This document shows positions 44,456 through 56,439 of a DNA stretch of 64,000 bases, in pieces. Where the stretch lies: assembly GCF_964204645.1 (NCBI RefSeq), contig NC_134027.1:1285501-1349500 (forward strand), given 5' to 3'. The stretch's first letter is position 1; every line of letters begins with the position of its first letter. This DNA comes from Tubulanus polymorphus (lineage: Eukaryota > Nemertea > Palaeonemertea > Tubulaniformes > Tubulanidae). The notes beneath the pieces were generated by a model that worked only from the letters and a program-made list of their open reading frames with translations, was not told the origin of the DNA and searched no databases. Made by a program: the position numbers and the translations under genes.

Positions 44456-45425
44456 AAAACAGCTTTTAGCTGGTGAAAACCTACCCCCCCATCGGGGTTA
44501 AACATGATCAAGCTATTATTCTAGGAATATAACTGTTGCAAGGGAAGTTAAGATTCATTAACCTAAACTTGATACAAAGAGATTATTGCTAATTATGAAT
44601 TTCAAGGGTTTAAAAACTGATTTAAAAATCTTGAAAGACGCTCGGTCTCACTAGAGATTTTCATCTTAAAGATTTATTGTCCTCTTACTATTGTTTAGGT
44701 GATCTATAATTTGGTAAATGCTGCTGTTGGAAAGATGCCAGAAGAAAGTTGATTCATGCACATCTTCACTTCACGTATTTATTGCACAAGGCGCCGACTT
44801 GCACCTGCACTACACCATTCACACTTCATCACTTCTGCATCTTTATCAATTAATTCTGGCATCTATTTGAAAATTACTTTAAACATCAGATCTCAAACTG
44901 AAACATTGAGGTATTGAATTTCAAACTGAAATATGGAGCTATCGAATCTCGATCTCAAATGTTTACTGGAAGCCATATTTGATGTTGTATTATTCATCAT
45001 AGATTGTTTAGTGTTTTCTGGCATATGCGGGCCATTTAAGATGGTCAGATAAATTCCCCGGTGGAAAATATATCTCGTGGAAGAGTCATGGAAATGAAAA
45101 ATATCTTATGTAGATGTGAAGTTAGGAACCTTGCAACAGTTATTCCACCTGAGGATAATTTGATATAAGATGAATCAGTTATTGGATCATTTAACTGAAG
45201 CCAAATATAGTGAAAAATCTTAGTACAAATTTGTCTCAAACTACAATTGAAAGGACTTATCACAGTTCTAATTCGACTCTAGGTGCGTTCAGAAGAACTT
45301 CTTAACAGTGAAAAAACTTGACTAAAAATCAGGAATCGACCCTGTTCATTGATAAGATTTGATCTTTATTTGAAGATTAAGAATCAAACTCGCTAATTCA
45401 CAATTTTTGGTAGTAAATACTGTTG
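44456..45425. other. Intergenic sequence without recognised features
   Basis: AT-rich with short ORFs only. I see no splice-site pairs, repeats or motifs worth calling. Confidence 0.5.
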
Positions 45426-45427
45426 AT

Positions 45428-45640
45428 CCATCATATTCGCAGCCCCCGTGGGCTTACCAATCCATCATACGTGCAGCCCCCTTGGGCTTACCAGTCTATC
45501 ATACTCGCAGCCCCAGTGGGCTTATCAATCCATCATACGTGCAGCCCCCTTGAGCTTACCAGTCTATAGTACTCGCAGCCCCAGTGGGCTTATCAATCCA
45601 TCATACGTGTAGCCCCCTTGGGCTTACCAGTCTATGAGAA
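45428..45640. repeat. ~33-bp repeat in ~66-bp pairs
   Basis: Alternating CATACTCGCAGCCCC and CATACGTGCAGCCCC units, each followed by GGGCTTAYCA. Confidence 0.85.
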
Positions 45641-45699
45641 ACATTCAGACATAGTAACCTCATGCTTTTCAACGACACCTTCTTATCACTCTGTAGAAT

Positions 45700-46513
45700 G
45701 GCAATCGCAGCGTGAAATTTGTAATCGTATTTCTCCGCTGAATTTGAATATTTGATACGCGACGCGCGCGATTGAAGCTTTGTTTATGTTCGTGCTTGCC
45801 GCGATGAATTGTCATAAATATATCCTCCGTACAGGAGGACCAGAAAAGGTTTGAAGGGATCCCTAGTTAGCGCTTGTCCAGGTTTGGCTCTGGACCCGCT
45901 TGTTCGACTAGGCATCTTGTTGGAAATTTTGTCGACTGAAACTTTCGTAACTTTCGTTTTAGACCTCGCTTAGAAACCGCCTTGTTCTTCTGCCGTAGAT
46001 GTTGACTGTGTCGTACCCACAGTAGTATCATTTGAGATCTTCAAAGTCTCATTGCTTGAAAGTAGCCATCTTAAATTCAAATAGTTTCGGACATTTGAGG
46101 TCCTCATCAACTCCGAGTCTTCATTCAACTGCAGTTACTGCCATTTGCCAGTGTCTGATGTAGAAGTGTCTGACTTGACATTTTGATTTTCAGAATTAAA
46201 ACCTTTTTCTATTACAGAAATTAGATATTGGTTAAAAAAAACGAGTGAATTATTGTTTGTAAGAAAAAAGAAAATCTTGTTAGAAAAAAATATAGATGTA
46301 AAAAAATATTGATGTAAGAAAAAAAAGTATATTGTAAATCGACAGACAACAGAACCAGCATCAGCAACAACAACATCAGAGGAAGCAGTAACCAGTTATT
46401 TATCAGCTCCATAAATTACTGAAACGAAATCCACAACTTGGAAACCAGACACACTCGACTCTAGAATTGTTTATACAACTGTCAACATGGAGTTCATCTC
46501 ACAAGCAAATTAG
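45700..46513 (+). promoter_or_regulatory. Probable 5' region and first exon of unit copy 2
   Basis: A CpG-rich word (ACGCGACGCGCGCGATTG near 45757) and a TATA-like CATAAATATATCC (near 45813) precede sequence running into an exon-like end, AATTGTTTATACAACTGTC to AAATTAG|GTAATTATC at 46513. Homology to the repeated exon begins only at about 46463, so upstream sequence is unique to this copy and may hold its promoter. The start site is inferred. Confidence 0.35.
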
Positions 46514-48224
46514 GTAATTATCTTATGATTTTGTATGAAATGCTAATTTACATTTTTGCATTTAAGTTTAAATGAGTTTAAAATCACGTTTCATTTGTTG
46601 TTTATTTTGTCTTTTCAGTTTTTAATTTGCCGAGATCAGTCAGAAAACTGTTACAACGGAAACTAAGATATCAAAGACTTGATTCGGCAATGATTGAAGA
46701 AATCTTGCGAAGAGATTGTTCATAGAACTGTCAACATGGAGTTCATCTCACAAGCAAATTAGGTAATTATCTTATGAAATTGGATGAATTGCCAATTTTA
46801 CATTTTTGCATTTCAAGTAGGTGTAATTGAATGTTTGTCAACCTAACTCTTATAAAACTGTGTTAACCGTTGAACAGGATTCTAGAACTGTGCAGAAAAC
46901 CCGTTATCGCTGCTTTGCAGCTATGTTTATCTTATGATTTTGTATGAAATGCTAATTTTTGCATTTACGTTTAAATGAGTTTAAAATCATGTTTCATTTG
47001 TTGTTTATTTTGTCTTTTCAGTTTTCAATTTGCCGAGATCAGTCGTCAGAAAACTGTTACAACGGAAACTAAGATATCAAAGACTTGATTTGGCAAAGAT
47101 TGAAGAAATCCTGCGAAAAGATTATTCATGAATTGTTCATACAACTGTCAACATGGAGTTCATCTCACAAGCAAATTAGGTAATTATCTCATGATTTTGT
47201 ATGAAATGCTAATTTTTACATTTTTACATTTAAGTTTAAATGAGTTTAAGATCACGTTTCATTTGTTGTTTATTTTGTCTTTTCAGTTTTCAATTTGCCG
47301 AGATCAGTCGTCAGAAAACTGTTACAACGGAAACTAAGATATCAAAGACTTGATTTGGCAAAGATTGAAGAAATCCTGCGAAAAGATTATTCATGAATTG
47401 TTCATACAACTGTCAACATGGAGTTCATCTCACAAGCAAATTAGGTAATTATCTTATGATTTTGTATGAAATGCTAATTTTACATTTTTGCATTTAAGTT
47501 TAAATGAGTTTAAAATCACGTTTCATTTGTTGTTTATTTTGTCTTTTCAGTTTTCAATTTGCCGAGATCAGTCGTCAGAAAACTGTTACAACGGAAACTA
47601 AGATATCAAAGACTTGATTTGGCAAAGATTGAAGAAATCCTGCGAAAAGATTATTCATGAATTGTTCATACAACTGTCAACATGGAGTTCATCTCACAAG
47701 CAAATTAGGTAATTATCTTATGATTTTGTATGAAATGCTAATTTTACATTTTTGCATTTAAGTTTAAATGAGTTTAAAATCACGTTTCATTTGTTGTTTA
47801 TTTTGTCGTTTCAGTTTTCAATTTGCCGAGATCAGTCGTCAGAAAACTGTTACAACGGAAACTAAGATAACAAAGACTTGATTTCGGCAAAGATTGAAGA
47901 AATCTTGCGAAGAGATTGTTCATAGAACTGTCAGCATGGAGTTCATCTCACAAGCAAATTAGGTAATTATCTTATGAAATTGGATGAATTGCCAATTTTA
48001 CATTTTTGCATTTCAAGTAGGTGTAATTGAATGTTTGTCAACCTAACTCTTATAAAACTGTGTTAACTGTGTTGAAATCTTTATTTATTTCTTGTTTATT
48101 TTGTCTTTTCAGTGTTGAATTTGCCGAGATTCACATGTAGCAGATATAATGGAATTAAGTATTGAGAACCACAACTTAACAATAAACCGGATCAACTTAA
48201 TATAGTGCTGAGGACCAAAAATAA

Positions 48225-48850
48225 ACGATAAACCCGACCAGTGTAATTCAGTGTCGAGAACCGCAGTTAAACAATGAACCCGACCAGTGTAATTCAGTGT
48301 TGAGAACCACAATTAAACGATGAACCTGACCAGTGTAATTCAGTGTCGAGACCAACAATTAAACGATAAACCCGACCAGTGTAATTCAGTGTCGAGAACC
48401 ACAATTAAACGATGAACCTGACCAGTGTAATTCAGTGTCGAGACCAACAATTAAACGATAAACCCGACCAGTGTAATTCAGTGTCGAGAACCGCGATTAA
48501 ACGAGGAACCCGACCAGTGTAATTCAGTGTCGAGAACCACAATTAAACGATGAACCTGACCAGTGTAATTCAGTGTCCAGAGCCGCAGTTAAACAATGAA
48601 CCGGACCAGTGTAATTCAGTGTCGAGAACCGCGATTAAACGAGGAACCCGACCAGTGTAATTCAGTGTCCAGAACCGCAGTTAAACAATGAACCCGACCA
48701 GTGTAATTCAGTGTCGAGAACCGCGATTAAACGATGAACTGGACCAGTGTAATTCAGTGTCGAGAACCGCGATTAAACAATGAACCGGACCAGTGTAATT
48801 CAGTGTCGAGAACCGCAATTAAACGATGAACCGGACCAGTGTAATTCAGT
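48225..48850 (+). repeat. 46-bp minisatellite, copy 2
   Basis: About 13 units equivalent to 2190-2865, with a different order of variants, so the arrays have expanded separately. Confidence 0.85.
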
Positions 48851-49008
48851 TTCGCAATAACCGCAATAAAACGATTATCTGGAGTTGTAATAGTGTTGTG
48901 TATTTGCGTAGTGGATCAAGTGGAAGGATTTTAAGTGTATTTGGTGACTTTAATTCGTTCGCATTCAACAGAATCAACAAAGACATTACAAAAAACGACA
49001 AAAAATGA
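48826..49008 (+). CDS. Candidate 60-residue small ORF, copy 2
   Basis: Paralogue of 2839-3021, same length and same stop. Weak candidate for the same reasons. Confidence 0.2.
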   Translation: MNRTSVIQFRNNRNKTIIWSCNSVVYLRSGSSGRILSVFGDFNSFAFNRINKDITKNDKK

Positions 49009-49044
49009 TTGAATGTAAGTGCATTGAATTTAGGTTTGTTGATA

Positions 49045-49790
49045 AAGATAATCACTGATCAAGATTGACAGTTATAATCCATAATTGTTGAACTTGATCA
49101 GAGATTTTCAAGATCGATTTTAAGGTGATTCAGAAGTTTAAATCTGATGTTTTAATCTCTGGGACTCAGATATTAAATCAATAGATTTTTACTGCTGAAT
49201 GATCTTCATGTACAGATGAGCTACAATTGTTCCTAGTGTGTTCTGTTAAGACTGATTAAAGGGTGGAAAAACTTGACTCAAATTCAAATTGAGTCGAGTT
49301 TTTCCAAGATAATCTCTGATCAAGATCGGCAGTTACCGGTATAATCCATAATTGTTGAACTTGATTGGTGATTTTCAAGATCTGTTTTAAGGTGATTCAC
49401 AAGTTTAAATCTGATGTTTTAATCTCTGGGTTTCAGAGATTAAATCAATAGGTTTTTACTTCTGGATCACTTTAGGTTTAGGTAAGTTAAAGTGGTTCCT
49501 ATTGTGTTCTGTTAAACTGATTAAAGGGTGGAAAAACTTGATTCAAATTAATAATCTGGATCAAGTTTTCCAATGATAATCCGCGATCAAGTTCAGCAGT
49601 TATAATTCATAACCGTTGAACTTAATCCACGATTATTAAGAACTGTTTTAAGGTGATTCAGAAGTATAAATCTGATGTTTAAATCTCTGGGTTTCAGAGA
49701 TTAAATCAATAGGTTTTAACATCTGAATCACTTTAGGTTTAGGTAAGGTACAAGTTGTTACTATTGTTTTAATTCATGAATTAGTAGGAT
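49045..49790 (+). repeat. Three tandem hairpin-rich units, copy 2
   Basis: Same three stems as 3030-4040. Stem III is AAAACTTGACTCAA with TTGAGTCGAGTTTT (49266-49300), where one A-U has become G-U. A later unit has GATTC/GGATC. The inner stem II AATCTCTG/CAGAGATT is intact in the second and third units. Confidence 0.6.
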
Positions 49791-50157
49791 TTCTGTTTTT
49801 AGGTGACATGTTCAATTTTTCTTTTATTGTACATCATTTTTGTTTTTTGTCTGTTTGTTGTTGTTATTGTTGTTTTTCTTCATTCACAATCTTATACTTT
49901 GGATTTATGATTAATAAATTGAAATTGTTCAATTGATTAGAGCAGTAACTTGTTTCTGTGCATAAGTTGAATTTATGTTAAATACTCAAAACAATTGTTT
50001 ATTGTAAAGAATGTCATTTCTGATAACTTTCAATTCTTATTTGAGTGAAAATACCTCAGTGAAAAAATGTTGTAAAAGGCTCTTGAATAAATGATTATTG
50101 AATTTCTTAAATGTTTTGTTTTCGATGAAGGGATTTTTCAGGTTCCAGATTTTAAGA

Positions 50158-50285
50158 ATTTGACTTTCTGCACACAGTTCCTCAGTTCTTTGGACACGGT
50201 TTCAGGACACCTGCAGTTACTACCTCAGTTCAAGATCCAAGCTCCACTGGTCCCTGGCCCAAAATCCTGGGCCCTTCACTTTTTT
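50158..50285 (+). other. Block conserved with 4255-4384
   Basis: Preserves CCCTGGGCCCTTCA-like and GGACACGGTTTC segments in a different reading frame from copy 1. Confidence 0.4.
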
Positions 50286-50487
50286 AAGCAAGACGACACT
50301 CATTCCCTCGTGACATGCCTTTTCTTCACAATATCTTTGACAGATGAAGCAGACACTTTTCATGTGAATTACAAAATGTGATTGACGCCAGTACTAATAG
50401 GGAATTAAGGTTATATGCTATAGGTTATCTAAATTACGGAGTCGGCTTTTCGATAAACGCGCAATGATTGGCCATCCTCGCTTGCCA

Positions 50488-50626
50488 GGGCCAACTTCGG
50501 TTCGGAGTTAGTCGACTATAATGTGAAACCGAATGTCAGTCGGAATTATAGTCCGGAAATCAAGCGCATTCGGATATTAGTTCCGACCACTATTAGATGA
50601 CTAGATACGAAAACCGAATTTGGTCC
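50488..50626. mobile_element. Palindromic MITE, TTCGG / CCGAATTTGG family
   Basis: Shares GAGTTAGTCGACTATA and AATCAAGCGCATTCGG with 14125-14297; preceded by CCTCGCTTGCCA. Confidence 0.6.
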
Positions 50627-50873
50627 AGGTTGCCGGGGGCCCGGTATCGCTGCTCCCGAAGTTGCTTGAACAGCTTTAGCTTAGCTTAGTGAGTTCAATT
50701 CGAATCCCTTGACGCGTGAAGATGTGGTGAACCTAGTTTTCTGATGTCAGTCTTGGGTTCGATGGTTTATCAGAAAATTAATGATTTAATAGCACATCGT
50801 AAAACGTTTAATAATTTGGGCACAATTCTGGAGGAGAAATCAAGCTTTTTAATTACTTTCTGCGGGTTTTCTA

Positions 50874-50975
50874 CGAGACAGATCGTCCGAGTATACGTCC
50901 GGATCCGCCTTTATATGCCTCATTCCTATTCTGCTCATTTGCATTCATTTGCATACGTTTTTAAGATGGCGGCTA
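50874..50975 (+). promoter_or_regulatory. Conserved promoter-like block, copy 2
   Basis: Same TATACGTCCGGATCCGCC, TTTATATGCCTCATTCC, ATTTGCAT (here twice) and AAGATGGCGGC as 4838-4965. The order is kept and only the spacer between octamer and YY1-like word differs. Confidence 0.4.
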
Positions 50976-51676
50976 TTTGATCGATCGTAAATAAATGAAT
51001 AAATGACCAACTATTTTGGACCACATCAGCGCTTTCTCAAACCGCTCAATTTGACATTTTTAAACACTGGCAACTGTAAGTGAAAAAATTCCCAATCAAT
51101 AGTTACGGTTTGTTTATCAAATCTACTCGAAAATAGAAATTAAATTCGTTCAAATGTGTTATTCGAGCAAACTCAATTCAAATATGAAATCTCGTACCCT
51201 GGTATGACTGCAGTTTAGGTGTCCCTAATGGTTATGTACCTAACCTTACCATAACATTATTCTTTAATAACACTAGCGCCACCCAGTGGATAGGTGACCC
51301 AAACTGCAGTTAGACCCCGCGGCTTATTCTGAGCGCTAGTGAGCTATCAATCAAAGCACATATTACAGTATTTCTATGTCTATTGACAGATGTTTTTGAG
51401 AAAAATTAATTGGAGCTGAATTTAACTTCAGAAATTGGCTGCAAAAGCGAAGCCGTTTCATCCCTTGTTATTTTTATAAAGTAAGGGGTCGCGCCCGCCT
51501 GAAACTGATCCTTAACTACTAATTGTTTATCGAAACGTCGAACATAGTGGATAAACAAATAATATCAACGCAAAGTATTTCTGTCATATTTTGAATTTAT
51601 TTACTGTTCATATTTAGCGCCATTCTCGCGAGATTATCAACAACCCGGAAGTAAAATCCAAGCCAGTTTACAAGCT

Positions 51677-51791
51677 CTTGGGCCCGGATCCACGGTCGTG
51701 AGTTAAGATTTGACCCCGAGTTAAAACGTTGAAAATGAACTTATCTTAACTCACAGTTAACTCTAACCCACAACTATGGAACCGGATCCTG
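51677..51791. mobile_element. Palindromic MITE with GGGCCCGGATCCA ends
   Basis: CCCGGATCCACGGTCGTGAG pairs loosely with CACAACTATGGAACCGGATC; inner GAGTTAAGA and TCTTAACTC are complementary. Confidence 0.5.
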
Positions 51792-51884
51792 TTGATTACC
51801 TCCCGCTGAAGCTCACACCAACACAAACCCTTCATTGGTGTATTGCATCACCCACGATTTCTTGGGCGGACAGGTTAACCCTCA

Positions 51885-51993
51885 GTGCCCACCAGTCTAT
51901 ATATCGACCCAATCAGATGCATTGTTTTTACCAACACGCTTGCTCTATAAATACCACGCATCTGATTGGCTAGATATATAGACTGATGGGTGC
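51885..51993. mobile_element. Palindrome with CCACCAGTCTATATA ends
   Basis: Diverged copy of 14369-14465. Confidence 0.5.
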
Positions 51994-52050
51994 TGAATGA
52001 AAACCTGAAATCGTGAGCAATGATATAGACCAATGTGGCGTTTGCGGCCT

Positions 52051-52260
52051 GGGCCAAATTCGGTTTTCGTATCTAGTCGACTAGTGGTCGGAACTAATAA
52101 CAGAACAGTTCGGTAGTAACGTATTTCGCAGTGTCGGCCATCTTGGAAATGGGTCGGAACTACAGCGACCGTGCTCAATCCGACCATTTCCGACTAACTG
52201 ACATTCTGTTTCATTTAGTTCAACTATAGTCGACTAACTCTGATAACTGAAGTTCGCCCT
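52051..52260 (-). mobile_element. Palindromic MITE, TTCGG / CCGAATTTGG family, reverse orientation
   Basis: GGGCCAAATTCGGTTTTCGT at the left and AACTGAAGTTCGCCCT at the right. The middle differs from the other copies around AAGATGGCCGA (minus strand). Confidence 0.55.
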
Positions 52261-52867
52261 GGCTGGATTTGGTTTGGCTTGAGCTTCAGCGGGCAGCAAT
52301 CAAACACTGGCAAGTGAGGAGGGGTCGGGGAAGCGAGGTCAGATAGATGGAGGGGGTGTAGTTATTGTCTGTGGTTTCAATTTCACCTGAATATTGTAAG
52401 TAAAACACGTCTGATACCCGAGTGTTTCCTGCATCACGATTCTCCCTAATTCTCTTTCTTTTGAATTGATAACCTGAATGAACCACTGAATGAACCGAGG
52501 TTCTTCTGATTCATTCAATTGTCTATAACTGATGTATGTGATGTGTGAAGAGTCTACAATCAACAGATGTGAAATCAAATTATATTCTCTGTTTCAGGCA
52601 TTACATACTTCTATCATCGTGGCTTGAAATACCATCGGGTAAAAGTGGAGCATTTTTGGGAGCAGCATGAGTAGTGCAGGAGCAGTAGGAGCAGCATCAT
52701 AGGATTAGCAAGAGCAGCATCATAGGAGTAGCAAGAGCAGCATCATAGGGGTAGTACAGATATAGTAGAAGCATCACAAGCATAGCAGAGAAACAAGATA
52801 AGTGGCATTTGAAATGTAGAAAATAGAAAAAGCTGTAGAATGTTTTCTAATGTTGTGAAATGTTTTC

Positions 52868-53321
52868 TGACACAGTCTGATTTGTGTCAGATTGTAACTT
52901 TAGAATTTTCACTCATTGTTTCAGTCTAATTGAGATATAACAGATGTACATGTAACACTGACTGTGTAACACTGCAGTCGTTTGTTCACTTATTCCTCCT
53001 CAGTTTGAACAATGATTGTTCTCTCATCTTCATTAGCAATAAGAATCATTGCCATCTGTCCAAATATAGCATCGTAACATTTCTACTTATTCAATCATAG
53101 AGGGAATGAGTTGTATGAGGTTTGGGTATGGAATGGGGCAGAGTATGGTGTAGTTGACATGTTAGGGTAGGATAGGGTAATGTGATACGGTAAGGTCGGC
53201 TGGATGATGCAGGGTTGTTTGATGTGGTTGCATTTGATGATGCGTTTGATATGGAACTGGTCAAGGTTGGTGTATGTGGTAGTGTACGGTGTATATAGTT
53301 AGGGAAGGTGTGATGATAACC
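52868..53321 (+). repeat. Long inverted repeat, left arm (copy 2)
   Basis: Complementary to 53347-53804 with only about 25 bp between arms. Pairing is by eye high but not perfect, from CTGACACAGTC at the outside to GATGATAACC at the tip. It is homologous to the 5987-9110 inverted repeat. Confidence 0.9.
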
Positions 53322-53346
53322 GCCCTCAATTAGTAACCTTTCAATC

Positions 53347-53804
53347 GGTTATCATCACACCTTCCCTAACTACGGTATACATCGTACACTACCACATTCA
53401 TCCATCTCGACCATTTCCATATCAAACTCATCTTCTAATCCAACCATATCAAACAACCCTGCATCATCCAACTCAACCTTACCTCATCACGATGTCCTAT
53501 CCTCCCCTAACATGTCAACCACACCATGTCCTGCCCCATTCCATACCCAAGCGCCATAACACTCATTCCCTCTATGATTGAATAAGTAGAAATGTTATGA
53601 TGCTGTAGTTACGTGGATGAGAATGATTCTCATTGCTAATGAAGATGAGAGAACAAACATTCTTCAAACTGAGGAGGAATATTTGAACAAACGACTGCAG
53701 TGTTACACAGTCAGTGATACATGTACACCAGCCTCATCTCAATTAGACTGAAACAAAGAGGGAAACGTCTACATTTACAATCTGACACAAATCTGACTGT
53801 GTCA
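53347..53804 (-). repeat. Long inverted repeat, right arm (copy 2)
   Basis: Begins GGTTATCATCACACCTTCCC next to the loop and ends GACTGTGTCA. A transcript through both arms would fold into a hairpin with about 450 paired positions. Confidence 0.9.
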
Positions 53805-54109
53805 AAAAGATTTTTTCAATTAGTCACTCACGATTGTCTAATGTACAAATGTTTTCTAATGCAGCACAAGTGCTGGGTGCAGGATCAAGAGACTCTTTAA
53901 ATCTTGAGAAATGTTTGAATTTAAGCAATGTCTGTTTTCACATTTCAGTGGTTGATATTGCCTGAACTAGTCGCAAATCCACAGCCAAGACCTATAAGCT
54001 GACTCCACATCTGGTGAGTATGTATGCGGGAAAATTGGATAAAATCATGAGATTTACTACATATTTCAATCGTGGAATTTTACCTTTACAGCCTTCAGCC
54101 CAGGGTTAA

Positions 54110-54560
54110 ACCTACAAGTGGGACACTGTTTGGTGAACTCAACATCCAAGTGCTGCAGAATCTACCTCCAGTGAGACACTGTCTGGTGAACTCAACATCC
54201 AAGTGCTGCAGAATCTACCCCCATTGAGACACTGTCTGGTGAACTCAACATCCAACTGCTGCAGAATCTACCTCCAGTGAGACACTGTCTGGTGAACTCA
54301 ACATCCAAGTGCTACAGAATCTACCCCCAGTGAGACACTGTCTGGTGAACTCAACATCCAAGTGCTGCAGAATCTACCCCAGTGAGACACTGTCTGGTGA
54401 ACTCAACATCCAAGTGTTGCAGAATCTACCTCCAGTGAGACACTGTCTGGTGAACTCAACATCCAAGTGCTGCAGAATCTACCCCCAGTGAGACACTGTC
54501 TGGTGAACTCAACATCCAAGTGTTGCAGAATCTACCCCAAGCGAGACACTGTCTGGAGAA
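54110..54560 (+). repeat. ~53-bp exonic repeat, copy 2
   Basis: About eight and a half units following a possible acceptor TTTACAG (54085-54091). Uninterrupted equivalent of 9351-9475 plus 10646-10903. Short frames repeating RHCLVNSTSKCCRIYP are period artefacts. Confidence 0.85.
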
Positions 54561-54670
54561 CCATCTTTCATGTATCCCCTCTCCCCTTCCCCACCTCAAT
54601 TCATCCCCTTTACCCAACCCAAACTTCTCATGTACCCTTGTCTTTTATCATCTGCCAGATGTCTTCAATC

Positions 54671-54780
54671 CTATCAATTACAGCCACCTTTTGATTTCTT
54701 CTAAGCCTAACATAAATAAGTACTAATTATCCTTTAACCTAACTAAACCTTTACAGTTAAAAGGTGGTTGTTATAGATAG
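54671..54780. mobile_element. Palindromic MITE, CAGCCACCTTTTGA family, copy 3
   Basis: CTATCAATTACAGCCACC at the left and AAAAGGTGGTTGTTATAG at the right. Confidence 0.6.
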
Positions 54781-55392
54781 TTATTTTGGACAAAAGACTT
54801 GTCATGACTTCATTGTCAATCAACCCGAACTTGCGGGACCAGAAAATCTGTTCGTTATAACCATACCAGTTCGTTATATCCAGTATGGAATTTATAAGAT
54901 TTTCTTACTTGGGACAAAATTCTATATTTGTGAAAATCCGATGAATCGCTATCAGAGTTTGTATGTATTTGTATAAATGTTATATATGTGTTATTTGTAG
55001 CAATCACTGATGCTGTTAATTCTTGTATCAATTTCGAATGTTCATGAATAAATATATGTATAATCGTGTTGTTTGTTTATCGCGGGATCCGTGGTGAGTT
55101 CAACCACTGCGATTCCCAGCGGCTGACTGATTTCAATTAAACCCGTCCAAACTCTTTCATCACCTACAAAACCCGTTCAAGTTTTTGCTTTGGACAGGTT
55201 TTAGAGCGCGGTGAGTTTGCACGCGTTTTCTACAAGTCCTAACCCTCAGTTATTGCTGTCGTTTGTTCCGGTTCCGCGTCCAAACTATCCAATGTCAGAT
55301 GGACTGGTTCCGGAGTATTATTGACGAACTGCGGGTTCGGACTACATACACAAAATATTCCGTTTCCACTTCACGGTCATCCTCGCTTGCCA

Positions 55393-55540
55393 GGGCCACC
55401 GGTTTTCTGAGTTAGTCGAACTAAATGAAACCGAATGTCCGATAGTCGGAACTATATTCCGGAAATAGTTCGAAAATCAAGCGCATTCGGTTATTAGTTC
55501 CGACTACTAGTCGACAAGATACGAACACCGAATTTGGCCC
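55393..55540. mobile_element. Palindromic MITE, TTCGG / CCGAATTTGG family
   Basis: Same TTCCGGAAATAGTTCG and AATCAAGCGCATTCGG core as 14125-14297; ends CCGAATTTGGCCC. A fragment of the same family follows at 55748-55806. Confidence 0.65.
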
Positions 55541-55809
55541 AGGGGTTTCGTATCGCTCCCCGAACTCAGGGCCAAATTATGTATCTAGTTCGGTAAAGTG
55601 AGCGCTGATTGGTCAACTAAAGGGGATCCACGGATGCCGCCTCGTGTCATTTGTTACAAGCGCTGTGATTGGTACGTCCGGATTCTGATCGGCGAGAAAC
55701 GACTCGCGTTGTCGTGGAGTTCAGAGAACGGCTTTAGCTGAATGGTTGCCTGTTCGGTTTTCGTAGCAAGTCGACTAGTGGTCGGAACTACGTAATAACC
55801 GAATAAGAA

Positions 55810-56439
55810 TCTTTTATTTCTTACGCCATAAAACCCATGATACATCGATACATCTACATCGATAACTAATACATACGCGTTATTTAAGAGGTTCTGTGTG
55901 AGTCTACGTCATCGATATTGGCGTTTCAATTAAAATTTTATTCAATTGAATATATTTCATAACACTCATTATATTTTTGATGAATTGTAATAATTATTTT
56001 TAAGGGGATGTACACTACGTCATCAATATATCAGGACTAGACTGAGATAAAATTGCTGAGTCGAAGTCATTTTTTATATATTCAGTAAATGATTACTCTA
56101 ACTCTCGAATTCTTACATTATGTGGATCTTGATTCCGATGAAAGTGCCTCAAATATTGTAAGAAAATACATTAATTAAATGTTATCTCTTTGTTATCTAT
56201 CAAATTTCAGAAGTTGTATTGATATTCGAACTTCAATTTGCCTCGTCGAATTCAAAGATCGCCTTGTTAATGATGATGGATTGTTCTGGTACGAACTGCA
56301 GTTTGTGACATGTTATTGAGATGACGGCTCTTTGGGGCTCAGTTCTGTACGCGAGAATTTCACAATGAAACAGCCAGCGAGTCGAAATGCTGTTAATTTT
56401 TTTCCAAGTAGATATATCTCCTCGATATGATCCTGGATC
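55810..56439. other. Intergenic AT-rich sequence
   Basis: No gene, RNA or repeat that I can support. Confidence 0.5.

Larger units (their letters stand above)
46350..55065 (+). ncRNA. Duplicated spliced non-coding transcription unit, copy 2
   Basis: Order matches copy 1: exon array (ends 46513; 46619-46762, 47022-47179, 47287-47444, 47551-47708, 47815-47962), exon from 48113 into the 46-bp repeat, hairpin units, conserved promoter-like block, exon from 52598, long inverted repeat, exon 53949-54013, ~53-bp array, and a 3' end with AATAAA at 55047-55052 followed by TGGTGAGTTCAACCACT as in copy 1. It is about 8.7 kb against more than 14.6 kb, mainly because the ~100-nt exon cluster, the 1.17-kb interruption and the inverted-repeat spacer are missing. 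Frames are broken in all repeated exons. Transcription as one RNA is inference. Confidence 0.55.

Noticed and set aside
50680-50730. tRNA or tRNA-derived SINE
   Set aside because: AATTCGAATCC resembles a B box, but there is no acceptor stem or A box at the right distance.
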